From assembly GCA_963170055.1 (NCBI GenBank), contig CAUJGJ010000397.1:9653801-9717800 (forward strand): a stretch of DNA of 64,000 bases. Reading direction: 5' to 3'. The position numbers and the translations under genes were made by a program. The notes under the pieces were generated by a model. It was not told the origin of the DNA, did no database searches, and saw only the letters and a list, made by a program, of their open reading frames with translations. Within the stretch, counting starts at the first letter, position 1, and the number at the start of each line of letters is the position of its first letter. Of this stretch, positions 10,633 to 21,690 are shown piece by piece. The stretch comes from Halisarca cf. caerulea. Lineage: Eukaryota > Porifera > Demospongiae > Chondrillida > Halisarcidae.

Positions 10633-12059
10633 GTAATGAAGCTTGGGTATGATGAACAGCATGATAAGGCAGTTTATGTGTGGTTTAAGCAAAAACGAAT
10701 GGAAGGCATTCTGATATCGGGACTAATTGAGTTAAAAAGCTGTTGAATTGCACAAGAAAATGTATGGAGATGAATCAGATTTTAGTGGAAGTAGTGGATG
10801 GCAGTGGAGATTTTGCAAGCAACATGGTATTCGTAATTTGTCACTTCAAGGTGACAAATTATCTGCAGATAAATAAGCTAGCATCAGTTTCATTTCATCC
10901 TTCAATGTCTTTGTTGAGGAGCACAACCTACATCCTCACCAAATATTAAACTATAATGAAACAGGCCTCTACTTTCGCTTAATACCTGAGAAAACACGAG
11001 CTGCATCCTTTGAAAAGTCTGCTGATGGAAGAAAGTTGAGCAAAGAGCGGGTTACTATAAATGCATGTGCAAATGCTGCAGGATCCATAAAGTTACCTTT
11101 GTAAATCATTGGCAAAGCAAGTCGCCCCAGATGCTTTCGAAACCTAAGGATGGATTTACTGCCTGTTAAATATTGTGGACAAAGAAATGCGTGGATGTCA
11201 TCGGAGCTCTTCCACTCATGGTTTCATGAATCTTTTGTTCCAATAGTACGGGAGAAATTGCTATCACTTGGATTACCACAAGAAGCAGTTCTTGTTCTTG
11301 ACAACTCCCCAGCCCCCCCCCCCCCCCCCCATGCAGAAGAGCTTTTTAGTAATGATGGTAAGATAACTGCTGTGTATTTGCCACCCTATGTTACTTCCTT
11401 GATTCAACCAAAGGATCAAGGAGTACTTGTCTCTCTCAAAAGGCTGTATAAGAAAAAAGTGTTGAAAAGGCTGCTAATAGAAGAGGAAAATGGTGCATCA
11501 GTTGTTAATTTTTTAAAATGAGTGGATATGAAAGTTGTCGTTGACTTGACCGCAGAATCCTGGGACGAGATAGAAGCATGTTCATTAGCCAACTCATGGA
11601 GGAAGATTCTCCCTGATCTGCACCATGCACCCCATGACGAACCTGAAGATCGTTATGCTGATACTGAAGAAATAATGCATGACTTCAGGGAGTTGGGATA
11701 TATACTCTATGGATGATGACGAGATCGAGTCATGGTTAGATAGTGATGCTGGTGATCCTGATTTTCAGCTGATGACAGATGATGAAATCTGTGAATTCGA
11801 GTTGACAGAATTGGGTGAGCATGAGGAAAATGATGCGCTTGAGTCTGAAGAAGATGCACAAGTTATTTGTCCTGTAAACAATTCAGTAGCAGCTCATATG
11901 CTTGAGAAATGTTTGCTGTGGCTGGAACATCAACTGGAAGCTAGTGTGTACAATACATTTAACTTAAAAGAATTGCATAGACTAGCTGTTCGCAAACGTC
12001 TGCAGTCAGTGAGGCAGAGAACCCTTCCAGAAATGATATCTACTTTGAACAAACAGTAG
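10633..12059 (+). pseudogene. Tigger-1 transposase, main piece
   Basis: This continues the gene cut at 2010. It carries the second helix-turn-helix (KAVYVWFKQKR, SGSSGWQWRFCKQHG), then the DDE core: NYNETGLYFRLIPEKTRA, LVLDNSPA and QPKDQGVLVSLKRLYKK. A C-terminal tail (IESWLDSDAGDPDFQLMTDDEI and CLLWLEHQLEAS) is typical of jerky-like proteins. The first catalytic Asp is Asn here (NYNETG). There are stops near 11102 and 11521, several frame changes, and an unusual C-tract of about 18 bases right after the second catalytic motif (near 11311). The gene is dead. Confidence 0.82.
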
Positions 12060-12274
12060 TAGTATTTTTATTAAGCTTCAAAGTTACCTTAGTTATCATG
12101 ATATACATTACTTTTATTACTGTATTCCTATACTATGTACTGAATAATTCCTTTATTTCACTTATCCGAACCAAAACAAGCTTGTTTGCCCAATGGGGTT
12201 CGGATAAGTGAGGATGCACTGTACTTGCTTATATGCCAATTTTTCTGAGCACAGCTCCTGTACCGTTGAAATAT

Positions 12275-12330
12275 TCTACAAACTAGGTGAAAAAGGCGGC
12301 CTTTCCTCCTAGTTTGTCACACACATGCAT

Positions 12331-12394
<64 letters not shown>

Positions 12395-12398
12395 TTTT

Positions 12399-12468
<70 letters not shown>

Positions 12469-12487
12469 CACACACACACACACATAA
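12275..12487. repeat. hairpin plus CA array (C-like)
   Basis: An inverted repeat ACAAACTAGG ... CCTAGTTTGT encloses GGCGGCC and is followed directly by a (CA)n array. This is the same arrangement as in the C-family copies at 2.2 and 49.1 kb. Confidence 0.6.
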
Positions 12488-12863
12488 ATGATGCATTACA
12501 CAGTGACTCGTTAATGAAGGGAAGAATTTAATAACCCATTAGTGCCAAGATATGTATAAGTATTATACAAATAACAATTCTAGTATCAAGTATATTCTGA
12601 TGTCTATCTTGCACAGTTTGCTATGTAGAAGATACAAGTGATTCAGCTGTGACATTGAAGATGTACTACCAGCTACAGGTATTCATAAAACTATAAACTG
12701 TAATAAGGCACATGTATGAAATATTATGCAGGTTTTGATATGGCAGTTATAAATTTATTACACACAAAACCATGTACCGGGTACTCAAAAAACCAAAACT
12801 TTGTGTGATAACTATGCAGAAATATGTGTACTACTATATTCTGCATCTCACATTATAAATATA
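12488..12863. other. no gene seen
   Basis: AT-rich unique-looking sequence lies between a CA array and a MITE. I see no coding frame, RNA gene or element end. Confidence 0.5.
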
Positions 12864-13041
12864 CAGTGTAACTTCTCTAAACTGAACACCCTTGGGACCA
12901 AAGAAATGGTTCAGTTCAGAGAGGTTTCCGGATTAGACAGGTTTTGTATGTACAGCAAATATAGAGAGCAGGACTTGAAAACGCATTCAGTTTAAAGAGG
13001 TTTTCAGAATACAGAGGGTTCGGTTTAGAGAGGTTTCACTG
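12864..13041. mobile_element. 178-bp TA-flanked MITE
   Basis: Inverted ends are CAGTGTAACTTCTCTAAACT (left) and, reversed, CAGTGAAACCTCTCTAAACC (right), with TA on each side. There is no coding capacity. Ends and size fit a pogo/mariner-derived MITE. Confidence 0.75.
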
Positions 13042-13043
13042 TA

Positions 13044-13724
13044 CTGTATGCGCTTTAACTTTTGCGGGATGTATATTTTGCTGATTTTGTCTTTTAGCGA
13101 TTTTCGCGCTTTAATATTCGCAGACGGCCATGTTTTGTCATTGCACAAGAGCCCAATCAAAATTTTTGCGGGTCTAAACTTTTGCAGATGGCTTCCTATC
13201 CACGAATACCGTGAATATATGTTTATTGTATAGTTAGGCATATGTAAATATATATTAAATATTTATCACTTCAATTTTCCAAATTAATAATTATAATGAA
13301 AAATGTTACATTTATTTATTTAATTGACTGCTTATAATATGAATTACATACAAAAATTAAAATATAATTTGACAGTCAATGAGCAAAAGCACAGAAACGT
13401 TCATCATATTTAAGTTGGAGTCTTCGTTAAATTACACAATTACTTTCTGTGTTTATAATTTCTGCCAAGGTAGACATAATTTAGTGAAGTATTTACACAC
13501 ATCCTAAGCACCATATGCACACATACACTCACATCATGTACACACATATGTACATCACATATTCAGTACAAGAACCAATGGACAAATGCTAATATTTGCA
13601 TAGACAAACACACACACGTACTGAGATACACACATAATGAAAAACATACATTAGAGCAAAAGTTAAATATATGTACACACATATCATATTATAATAAAGA
13701 TAGGCCGATTTTTTGTTTGCAGTT
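13044..13724. other. AT- and CA-rich sequence, no gene
   Basis: The first 190 bases hold TTTGCGGG/TTTTCGCGCTT blocks that look like a decayed repeat. The rest is AT-rich, then CA-rich. I see nothing coding. Confidence 0.4.
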
Positions 13725-14135
13725 CACTGACGTGCGCTTCGACTGACTGCGGACGACTGTTTACGATCGTCAACTGTAGGATCTGGAAAGAGCATGTAAG
13801 GCTCCTCTTCACTTTTACTTGCGAAATGGCGAGATTTCGAAAATAGCCCGTACAAGCCTACGAGCCGCCATATTCGGTTTATGGGCGAATCCTGACAGGA
13901 ATACGACTTTTACCTTTGAAATGGTTGTCCGCTAACTCCTCCTGGTAAAAACATGTGAGTACTTTCTGACTACGGTGAATGTTCCAAAATAAACTTGGTG
14001 AGTGTCCCTATCTATATGGCGGAATAATTTACGTGTTGTAAACTAAAGCGGCATTGGTGGCAAAAAGGATGTCAACAGCCATGTTCGTGCGTAATGATAT
14101 CCGTAGTAAGTATACGGGTTACCTGTCGAAAGCGC
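13725..14135 (+). repeat. E-family repeat, copy 2
   Basis: Reverse-oriented match to 3440-3897 and 51535-51700. It contains GCGAAATGGCGAGATTTCGAA and GCCGCCATATTCGG. It is preceded by AATAAAGATAGGCCGATTTT, which is the same junction found beyond the nested B copy at 5536. Confidence 0.6.
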
Positions 14136-14209
14136 CTATGCCTATACTGCTATATACCATAGATACTACGAAGAATCCTGTTAGATATCTATTTTTGGTA
14201 CACACATGT

Positions 14210-15024
14210 GCAGGATTCCTTTAAACACACAGACACAAGCAAACAGAAACATAAGCGAACATATCCAGGAAAATACATACAAAAATTCTTACATATATAT
14301 ATGAAGACGGTTACCTAAAGAAATAGAGCTTTCAACGGTCATCTTACATATTTCTGAAGCTTTCTTCAACGTTATCTTAGTCTCTAAATTATTCTGCAAT
14401 AACGCGTTGTGAAGTTTTGAAGTTTGCCTACTGTCCAAGGACGATTTTGTCTCAAAGGCTTCTTCAACGTCCTTCGCTGTGTTAGACGAGGTCTAAACAA
14501 ACACACAGACACAATATCACAAACACGTACGCGAACATATCCAAGAACAGACTCAAGGAATTTCGTTTTCTATAGCCTACTTGTATTAAACCACACCAAA
14601 CCACTTTAAATGCACATTAAAACGTTTCAAAATGGTTAGCCAAAGAAACAAAGCTTTCACTACTCATCTCGCCCGTTTTCGAAGCTTTTTTGAACCTTTT
14701 CTTGACTTGCATAGACTTCCGCGGTAGTGCAAGATAAATTTTCTCTGTTTATCCATCCCTCCATGGATGTTTTAGTCCTACATTCTTCGTCTAAGCTCTC
14801 TTCCAGGTTAGATGAGGTATCAGAAGAGCTTTTGTCAGTTTTCGAGTCCTTTCAAAGGTTTTTAAACAAAGGCAACACCTTTAGACTTGTCAGTAAACCT
14901 TGTAAACTTGAATGCCCATGAAAATCCTTTGTGCCAATTTAAACTACATAACTAACTCTCAAAACAACTCCAGTTCCTTCACTAATGAAAACAGGAGCAA
15001 AGACACAAGGTCCGCCATGTTGGT

Positions 15025-15070
<46 letters not shown>
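14210..15070 (-). repeat. long B-like element, partial
   Basis: Degenerate tandem units of about 300 bases (GGTTAxCxAAAGAAAxAxAGCTTTC, GAAGCTTTxTTxAA) match the units at 25.6-26.2 kb on the other strand. Its end has GGTCCGCCATGTTGGTGACA followed by (TA)n, as in family B. The Tc1 element begins inside or just after this TA tract. Confidence 0.55.
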
Positions 15071-15073
<3 letters not shown>

Positions 15074-15074
15074 A

Positions 15075-15745
15075 CAGTATTCGTCTCTAAAAATTTCCCG
15101 TATCATAACGTAATCTGATCGTATTTCGATCGTATTACGACACAAATTAGTTCTGAATATGATCGTCTTTCAAGAATTTGCAAAACTTTTTAGAGTTTAT
15201 AGTGAAGAAATGGTTTATTCCAACTATATTAAGCAGAGGATATTGTATTGGCATGGCAAGGGGCTCAAGGCACCCTCCATCTACAAGAAACTCAGCAGCG
15301 AAGGACTGTCATGTTCGACTAGAGGAATTCGTAAATTTATAGTGAAGTACAAAGCGATGGGTTTGATTAGGAGAAAGAGAGGATCAGGGCGGCTATCGAA
15401 AGTGACAGAAGAAGCGGAGGCTATTATAGAGGGACAAACGCAAGCCAACAATGAAACTACTGTGGCCAAATTGCAGAGACTGTTGAAAGGACAGCACTAT
15501 CATCAATCGAGGAGAACCATTTTTCGCTGCTGAAAACGGTTGGGTTGGAGTTGTCATGGAACAGCTTACTGCCAACTTATTGTGAGCTGAACAGAGAGAA
15601 GCGCTTGATGTGGGCAAAAGAAAACGAACACAGCGAATTGAAGGATGCAATATTCACGGATGAGACAACAGTTCAGATGGAGACCCACAGGCAATTTTGC
15701 CGTCGCAAGAAGTCTCAAAGGCCACGATACCAGCCACTGTAGGCA
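15075..15745 (+). pseudogene. Tc1-like transposon, 3'-truncated
   Basis: A TA dinucleotide is followed by CAGTATTCGTCTCTAAAAAT, a plausible left inverted repeat. A coding remnant starts at the ATG at 15210 with a Tc1-type paired helix-turn-helix (YIKQRILYWHGKGLKAPSIY, then STRGIRKFI, GLIRRKRGSGR). Near 15545 the catalytic core begins in another frame (NREKRLMWAKENEH, then IFTDETTVQ with the first Asp). Sequence homology stops after RPRYQPL at 15742, so the second and third catalytic residues and the right end are missing. It is a dead fragment. Confidence 0.8.
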
Positions 15746-16093
15746 GGATTTGTCAATTAAACTTTGCACTGTGAAATCATTGTTAACTCGCGGTTTAACC
15801 TCTTATCTTGCATGGACCTATATTTAGGCTCTTCCCACTGTCTTGCATGATTGCGTAACACTGGCCGATTTTATATTGGAATACAGCATTGTGTAGGTCT
15901 TGAGCTAGTGTTCATATTTGTACAGTTTCATAGTCACAGCATGTGTATAATGAGAGATATGAGGCAAAAACTTCATTACGTATACAAGAGTAACCATAAA
16001 GATACTAAGAAAATACAGAATATGCGAAAAATGGCTATCCGTTAGACTAATCATTGTAATGGAATTGTGCTTATTGCAGTTCTTTTGAGTTAG
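15746..16093. other. no gene seen
   Basis: Short unassigned stretch between the Tc1 break and piggyBac-1. I see no reliable frame. Confidence 0.4.
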
Positions 16094-17263
16094 TTAGAGT
16101 GTTATACTGGTAGTTTCCTTCTGTTTCATGTGCCAAAGACGAAAACAAGGATCAATGCACAAGTACACTGGATCTTGTGGATTGCAAGACGAACATTTGT
16201 AAGACGTTCTTCTGAGGGTTCCTTTGAGGCTGCACAGGTGGCATCGGATACTCTTCTTGCTCCTTTTGGGGAAGTGCTGATCCGTATATTGTTTATAGGG
16301 AAACGCCTGGCCAGACGGATGGGGTGGACGCTTTCGTGCATTGAACACAGCCATCAACTACTCACTAAATTCTTTTTGCACAATGAGGACTTTCAGCCAG
16401 AAGTATGTAAGCATTGGTGAAGGCAGCTCAAAAGAACACGGAATCGGCGGTAGGACATTCCATCTGTCATCCCCTTGGCACCCAAAAGTGGATATGATGA
16501 CCAGTAATCCTCCAGTTGAGGGAGTTGATGTATTCCCATGGCCAGTATCATGCTGACAAGCAGCTGCATTTCTTTTCCATTGGTGTCATACCATTTGTAC
16601 CTTGCCCCCGGTGGTGTTTGCAAAGCATATAGGTTGGTCTGGTTGGCAAGCAGCCATCTTTTCAAAAGAGTAACATAAATGCATCAAGTGCTGTTGCTGA
16701 ACTGTCCAGATGCACGTTAGGGCCCCCTGGTTCGGAGAATGCCAAAGGAGAAAAAGGTGTATTGTTTGTTGTAGATGAAGCTGATGCTATGCGAATGGAA
16801 AGCGGTGTACTAGGAGTGAGTGTAAAAGTGGTGGGAAGTGTGGTCCTTGAAGGAGGGGTACTACGAGCAAGTATTGGAATGTTGGAATGTTTGACAGCGT
16901 GTTCCCTAGAAGGGGGGGCTGTACAAGCAGTGGTAGTGATGGTGATTGTGTCATTGCAAAGGGGGGGTACTAGCAGTTGTGTTTGAGAGTGTGTTCCCTG
17001 AAAGGGGGTACAAGCGGCAGGAATGATGGAGGTTGTTTCCCTGGGAATGGGTGTACTGGAAGTGGTGATTTCTAATACACTATCTCGTCACTCTCTTCAT
17101 CTAGAGTATCAGAGATTTGGGCTAAAGTCAGGTGATCAGTGGGTTCCACCATGGTGTCATCTGCAAGGTCTTCTTCATCCTCAGAGTTTTCCCAGTCAAC
17201 GTTATCATCCTTATCAAATTGCTGCAGCATACCTTCAACAGACACTGCTGGTTTTCGAGCCAT
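16094..17263 (-). pseudogene. piggyBac-1 transposase, internal deletion
   Basis: The N-terminus starts at ATG 17263 (MARKPAVSVEGML, then DWENSEDEED acidic). A Thr/Ser/Pro-rich linker with frame damage follows. Next is the start of the DDE_Tnp_1_7 domain (NQTNLYALQTPPGARYKW, MILAMGIHQLPQLEDYW). Coding then jumps from LLSCLHQC near 16400 to AYILLAESPHC, and on to ARKRPPHPSG and the C-terminal Cys/His finger (CHLCSLKG, CSSCNPQ, CIDPCFRLWH). Compared with piggyBac-4, about 280 residues holding all three catalytic Asp are missing. Inverted ends were not recognised. Confidence 0.85.
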
Positions 17264-17442
17264 TTGTGCATCTATTGTAGAAGTTATATAATTATAATAA
17301 ATATGTATATATTGAGATTATAATCACGGAAATTCTTGTAAAATTGTCTTACTTTGTGAGTGAGATTTGAACGAAACCAGCTAACCTTGGCTAACGATAT
17401 CTCATCACACCTGATGAAATGATGCGCTAAGTGGGGGTATAA

Positions 17443-19725
17443 GTACTGGATTTTAGCTGACCCCACCAGCTATACAGTAGACTTCAACATCTACTGTGGC
17501 ACCAACGATGCTCCATCAGGGAACGCATGTGGGACATGTCCAAAGTCCCACTATTGTGTTAATGGGCTGGAATTTGGGCGTGTGTAAGGCTTCGATCATG
17601 TGATATGCGCGTGACATTTCCTGACGTAAAGTTTTGTTGAAGAAGCAAGGGCGATTGCGCAGCTCGATATTTGTTCTGCTTTTACAACATATGAAAGCCT
17701 TTATTTATCAAAAGTTAATGTGACGTACATATTGTTGTGTGAGGGAGCTTGGAAGATCATATTCACGATCGATAGTGGGTATTGCGAACTGCAGTACTTA
17801 CGCAATTCACGGCGAAATCGCCCTGCTATCTTGCAGTTGATGAAAGGCTTAAAGCGCATTTTGAAGGCTCAAACATAGATCGATCGCTCTTTTATAAGGT
17901 ACTCAAGTTAGTAAAACCGACTTTTCTATTTAAATTTAACATCAAACAAAGATTACGCACCTTGTTCTTTGATGTCGTCGATCGGGCGCTGAATATCCAG
18001 TTCGCTTCTCTTGAACAGCCGATATGATACTTTGTTAAACCGTCTCTCTTCTTTGCCTAATGTTCTTCCTCCACTGAGTTTCTCTCGCTTACGGCGCATC
18101 GATCATTACAGAGATTAAACACTTCAAACACTTCGGTAAGGGCACTATGCGATTACGTCACAACTCATGTCACATGACTATCATGTGATAATCGGCCCTT
18201 AGCTAAGCGAATCCTTCTTGCAAAATGCCATGTCCTCAAGTAAATCAGCGGATCAACGTAGGAAGCTTCTGAGTGTTTTACTGTAATCTATATCGAACCC
18301 TTCAACTTTTCACCGATGGGGATTTTGATGCCGCGAGTTTCCAAAGAGTTATTGCTGGTTATTTTAGTACATTTTTAGTATTTGTTGAATATCTTGAAAA
18401 CTAGTTCAGTAAACAAAATCCCCATCGGTAGAATATTGGGTAGCCTTATTAGGGACAGTTTAGTCCATGTTCTGTGTCTCTAGGCCTAAGTTTCGATTTA
18501 CTTGAGAGGAATAACTGCTAAATACAGCTGCTCGGAAAAGCGGCAAGTATTTGAAAGATTGATGGAAAATTTGGTTGAAAACTAGTTAAATGTGTAGCTT
18601 AAATGTGTTCAAACAGTCTAAATGTCGTTGCTTGCCATTTCTGATATGCATTAGAGAGAAAAAGCGAATTTGTTAGCAACGAAATCGCCGACTTTCGAAA
18701 GCCATTCAAGTGCAAATGGACATGTCCCACATGCGAAGGGACTTGGCTATGATGTTGTAGCCAAACTGACTGCTCCATTTCACTTTCAGGGATACGAAGT
18801 TTATTGCGACAATTTTTACTCCAGCTCTTCCCTGTTCTCCACCTTCCTTGAGAATGGAATCACCGCAAAAGGCACTGTGAAGACAAACCGGTTGAGAGTT
18901 CCTACAGAAGTGAAATTGTTGAGGGAGGCTTTGGAGAAGACACATGTACCACGGGGTACGGGATACTACATTAGACCCAGGGGTTCCAGGACTGTGTACA
19001 TTGTGTGGAAGGATAGCAAGTGTGTCATAGTGATGTCAACGGGATACCCAGGACACAGCAGCAGTACAGTGAAGCGGAGAGTGAAGGTGTCCACAGGCGT
19101 GTCACACACACAAAATGTATCAATCCCCTTCGCAGTACAGATATACAACTCATATATGGGAGGAGTTGACAAGTCAGACCAGTATATCAGCTATAACCGG
19201 GTCTTGAGGAAGACGGTGAGATACTGGAAGACGTTCTTCTTCCATTTGCTGGAGATTGTAGCTATGAACTCCTTTATTCTGTATAACTGGAAGAGAATGG
19301 AGTTGTGGTTGAAGAGAGTGTCTCAGACTACATTCCTGGATGGTCTTGTGCAAGAAATCGTGAACTAATTTGGCAGGACCATACTGGAGGCTGAGGACTT
19401 CACTATCATGCATGGGAGTAGATTTAGGATTGATGGGAAGAAGAATCAGTGTGCTTACTGCCACACCAACAAAAGTCAATGCTTTTGCCCAAACTGTCCA
19501 TTCAGACCTTCCTTGTGTCAGGTTCCCGGGCGAGATTCCCATTCTCTCTGGCATGAGGCAATCAGTTCAAGCACAAGGAAGCAGTGGTTCAGGAAACAGG
19601 CAAGACAACAAAGCACCGATGAGTTAACGGCAGCAAGCAAGCGAGGGAGACCTTTAGGGAGGAAGAGTCTAAAGAAGAGAAGAGAACAAAACTTGAAGCA
19701 CTGGCATGACACCATGAAACCATAG
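17443..19725 (+). pseudogene. piggyBac-2 transposase, interrupted by a G element
   Basis: The first part (17443-17523) encodes KWGYKYWILADP and the domain up to CGTNDAPSG. A G element (17524-18735) then intervenes. The rest resumes with KGLGYDVVAKL, YEVYCDNFYSS (second catalytic Asp) and YMGGVDKSDQY (third catalytic Asp). Removing the G element with one AA rejoins codons exactly (PSG then KGLGYD). A TAA at 19366 stops the frame after EIVN; the same frame then continues into a C-terminal Cys finger (CAYCHTNKSQCFCPNCPFRP). The N-terminal third, with the first catalytic Asp, is absent. Confidence 0.88.
17524..18735. mobile_element. G-family element, copy 1 (1212 bp)
   Basis: Both ends read CGCATGTGGGACATGTCC (18 bp inverted). 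AA flanks it on both sides (17522-17523, 18736-18737). It is the reverse complement of copy 2 at 55900-57100. An internal inverted pair ACCGATGGGGATTTTG (18312-18327) and CAAAATCCCCATCGGT (18414-18429) is perfect over 16 bases. No convincing protein is encoded, so it looks non-autonomous. Confidence 0.85.
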
Positions 19726-19745
19726 ACACTAAACACATAAACCAT

Positions 19746-21205
19746 ACGCTGATACTATTATAATCATGTGCTTACCAATGTTATGGCACTAATGTTCTAG
19801 AACCAAAAGTGTATGTTTCTCCCATGTGCGCTAGGAAGAGGAATGAAAATATTCTCCCCTCGGAAAATGTCAAATATCTGTGGAGAGGAACTTCGTAACG
19901 CCAAAAGCTTCCCAATAAACAATAGCAGGTATGATAAGCTATTCAGTGATATACGATTGGTCCAGTCCTTTTTCTGAAACGGCAGCAATAAATTCTCAAA
20001 CTCCTTTAAAGCGTGCGCGAGTCGATATATTTAATGTATGTGATCAGGGCTTCAGTCTGTTCAGTTGTATTTAGTACCAGTTTATAGCTCTATCAATCCT
20101 CTATAAAATGGTACCCACTATGTATTGATACGCCTAACGAATATCCTGTGAGCACCTTAGAAAGCACATTCGGTGAAAAAATGTTTTCCGCACACGCGAG
20201 TCAGAGGGTTAACACTCGCAATGCAAATTGCACCAAATTGCTTTCAACCATGGTAACCCTGCCAGCAAGCCCTATGAATCCTTTGGCTTAAGGTCATACT
20301 TCCAGTGTTCTCCCCAGGAGAAATCAAGCTAGGGATATGGGGTTCCGCGTGCTACCGCACATTCACACGTTGTAGTTATAACATCCCCAATATCCCATGC
20401 CACATTATATTTATGTATATACATAGAGTTTGATTCGACATGCTTTATCAAAATTGAATTCATCAATCAGTGGTTCTTCGATGAAAATCATCATAAGGCA
20501 ATTCAGAATTTTACTTTAAAGTTGCTTGCTAGCATCAATTTTAATACACAACAGAGCAGACAAGCCACCTTTACAGTCCACAGTGGACATTGGCGTAAGA
20601 CCAATTGCTGCTAGCTTGCTGAGGTTGGGAAAGAGCTCTTGTGTGCATTGTGCCCAAGAACTTACATGGTGACAGTTGCACACCGCCAATGATCACTTGT
20701 TTGGCTTATTTAATTATCACTTGTGCTCTCTATAGAATTGCTACTACAGTATTACAATAAACACCTTCCAATTAAGAATGAAAGTTTCCAATTTAAAAAA
20801 AAATTGAAATATTTAATATTAATAAGTACTATCAAATATTCCATGGAAAAAGACGTAGTATGAGTCTCCTCTGAATGCGTTTTGTTTATAAACTGTTCAT
20901 AGAGACATTTTAATGCAATGGATCAACTTAATACACATTTAGCTAATTTCTAAATACAGTCTGGGACACATAATGCAGAATATCATAATAGTAGTCAAAA
21001 AATTGTAATGTTGCTGTAGTCCACTAAGTCTATAGGGGAATATGGCAGTTTGCTGCACTCTGGCTGTCTTTGGAAATTATAAAAGATCTTATTTCTTCTT
21101 CTGGCCAATCTTGGCAATGTCTCCTACGACAATGTAGATAAAATTAAAGATAATGGTTATAATATCAAGTGTGCTCAAATTTCTGCTACTACATTATAAT
21201 GACCA
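19746..21205. other. AT-rich stretch, candidate piggyBac right end
   Basis: At 20209-20212 TTAA is preceded by CACGCGAGTCAGAGGG, which resembles a piggyBac terminus and could be the right end of piggyBac-2; the matching left end was not found. The remaining sequence is AT-rich with no recognisable gene. Confidence 0.35.
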
Positions 21206-21281
21206 ATTTTTGGGCCGCCAGAAGGTGGCCCTATATTGTTTTTAATTTCACCGGAAGTGTCCGGAACGTCCGGAACGATGT

Positions 21282-21320
<39 letters not shown>

Positions 21321-21528
21321 AACAACATGGCGGACGCGAAGTCGGTGCAAATCTTTCGGCTATATTTCGGTGAAATTCATTCGTTTGCTCCTGATTTTAT
21401 CAGCGAAGGGTCTTTTAGACCAGAAGAGTTCTTCGAAATATTATTTTAATCAATAACGCCTATTTCCAAGTGATTCGAGTTTCCAGGGCCGTAGGCGGCC
21501 CACAAGTTTTTTAAACTTGAATTGCTTG
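21206..21528 (+). mobile_element. B-family hairpin element, copy 3
   Basis: It runs hairpin GGGCCGCCAGAAGGTGGCCC, CTATATTGTTTTTAA, CACCGGAAGTGTCCGG, CGGAACGATGTCA, (TA)n, GTCAACAACATGGCGGAC, body, then the second hairpin (CCAGGGCCGTAGGCGGCCC inside an AAGTGATTCGAG/CTTGAATTGCTTG pair). It has the same layout as copy 5. Confidence 0.8.
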
Positions 21529-21544
21529 TTCATACTCTATGCAT

Positions 21545-21690
21545 GAAATTCCAACCATGTGTAGGTACTTGGAAATGCAAATTAAAGTCTATGTAGGCAC
21601 ATGCAGCACTACACATGGGTATACAAATTTGTGTAGGTACAGCAATACACATGGGTATGTAACTTTGTGTAGGCACAACACTACACATCA
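21545..21690. repeat. 36-bp minisatellite, 4 degenerate units
   Basis: Units resemble CTACACATGGGTATGCAAAT and TTGTGTAGGCACAACA (about 36 bp). The same unit occurs at 32605-32780. Confidence 0.8.

Larger units (their letters stand above)
1595..12221 (+). mobile_element. Tigger-1, pogo/jerky-like DNA transposon split by a hAT
   Basis: The left terminus CAGAGCATCCCCACTTATCC and the right terminus (reverse strand CAGTGCATCCTCACTTATCC) are inverted repeats of the Tigger type. TA flanks both ends (1593-1594 and 12222-12223), the target duplication expected for the Tc1/mariner/pogo group. Without the hAT at 2010-10632 the element would be about 2.0 kb, a normal autonomous Tigger size. Its left edge abuts the G-related repeat. 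Confidence 0.85.
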
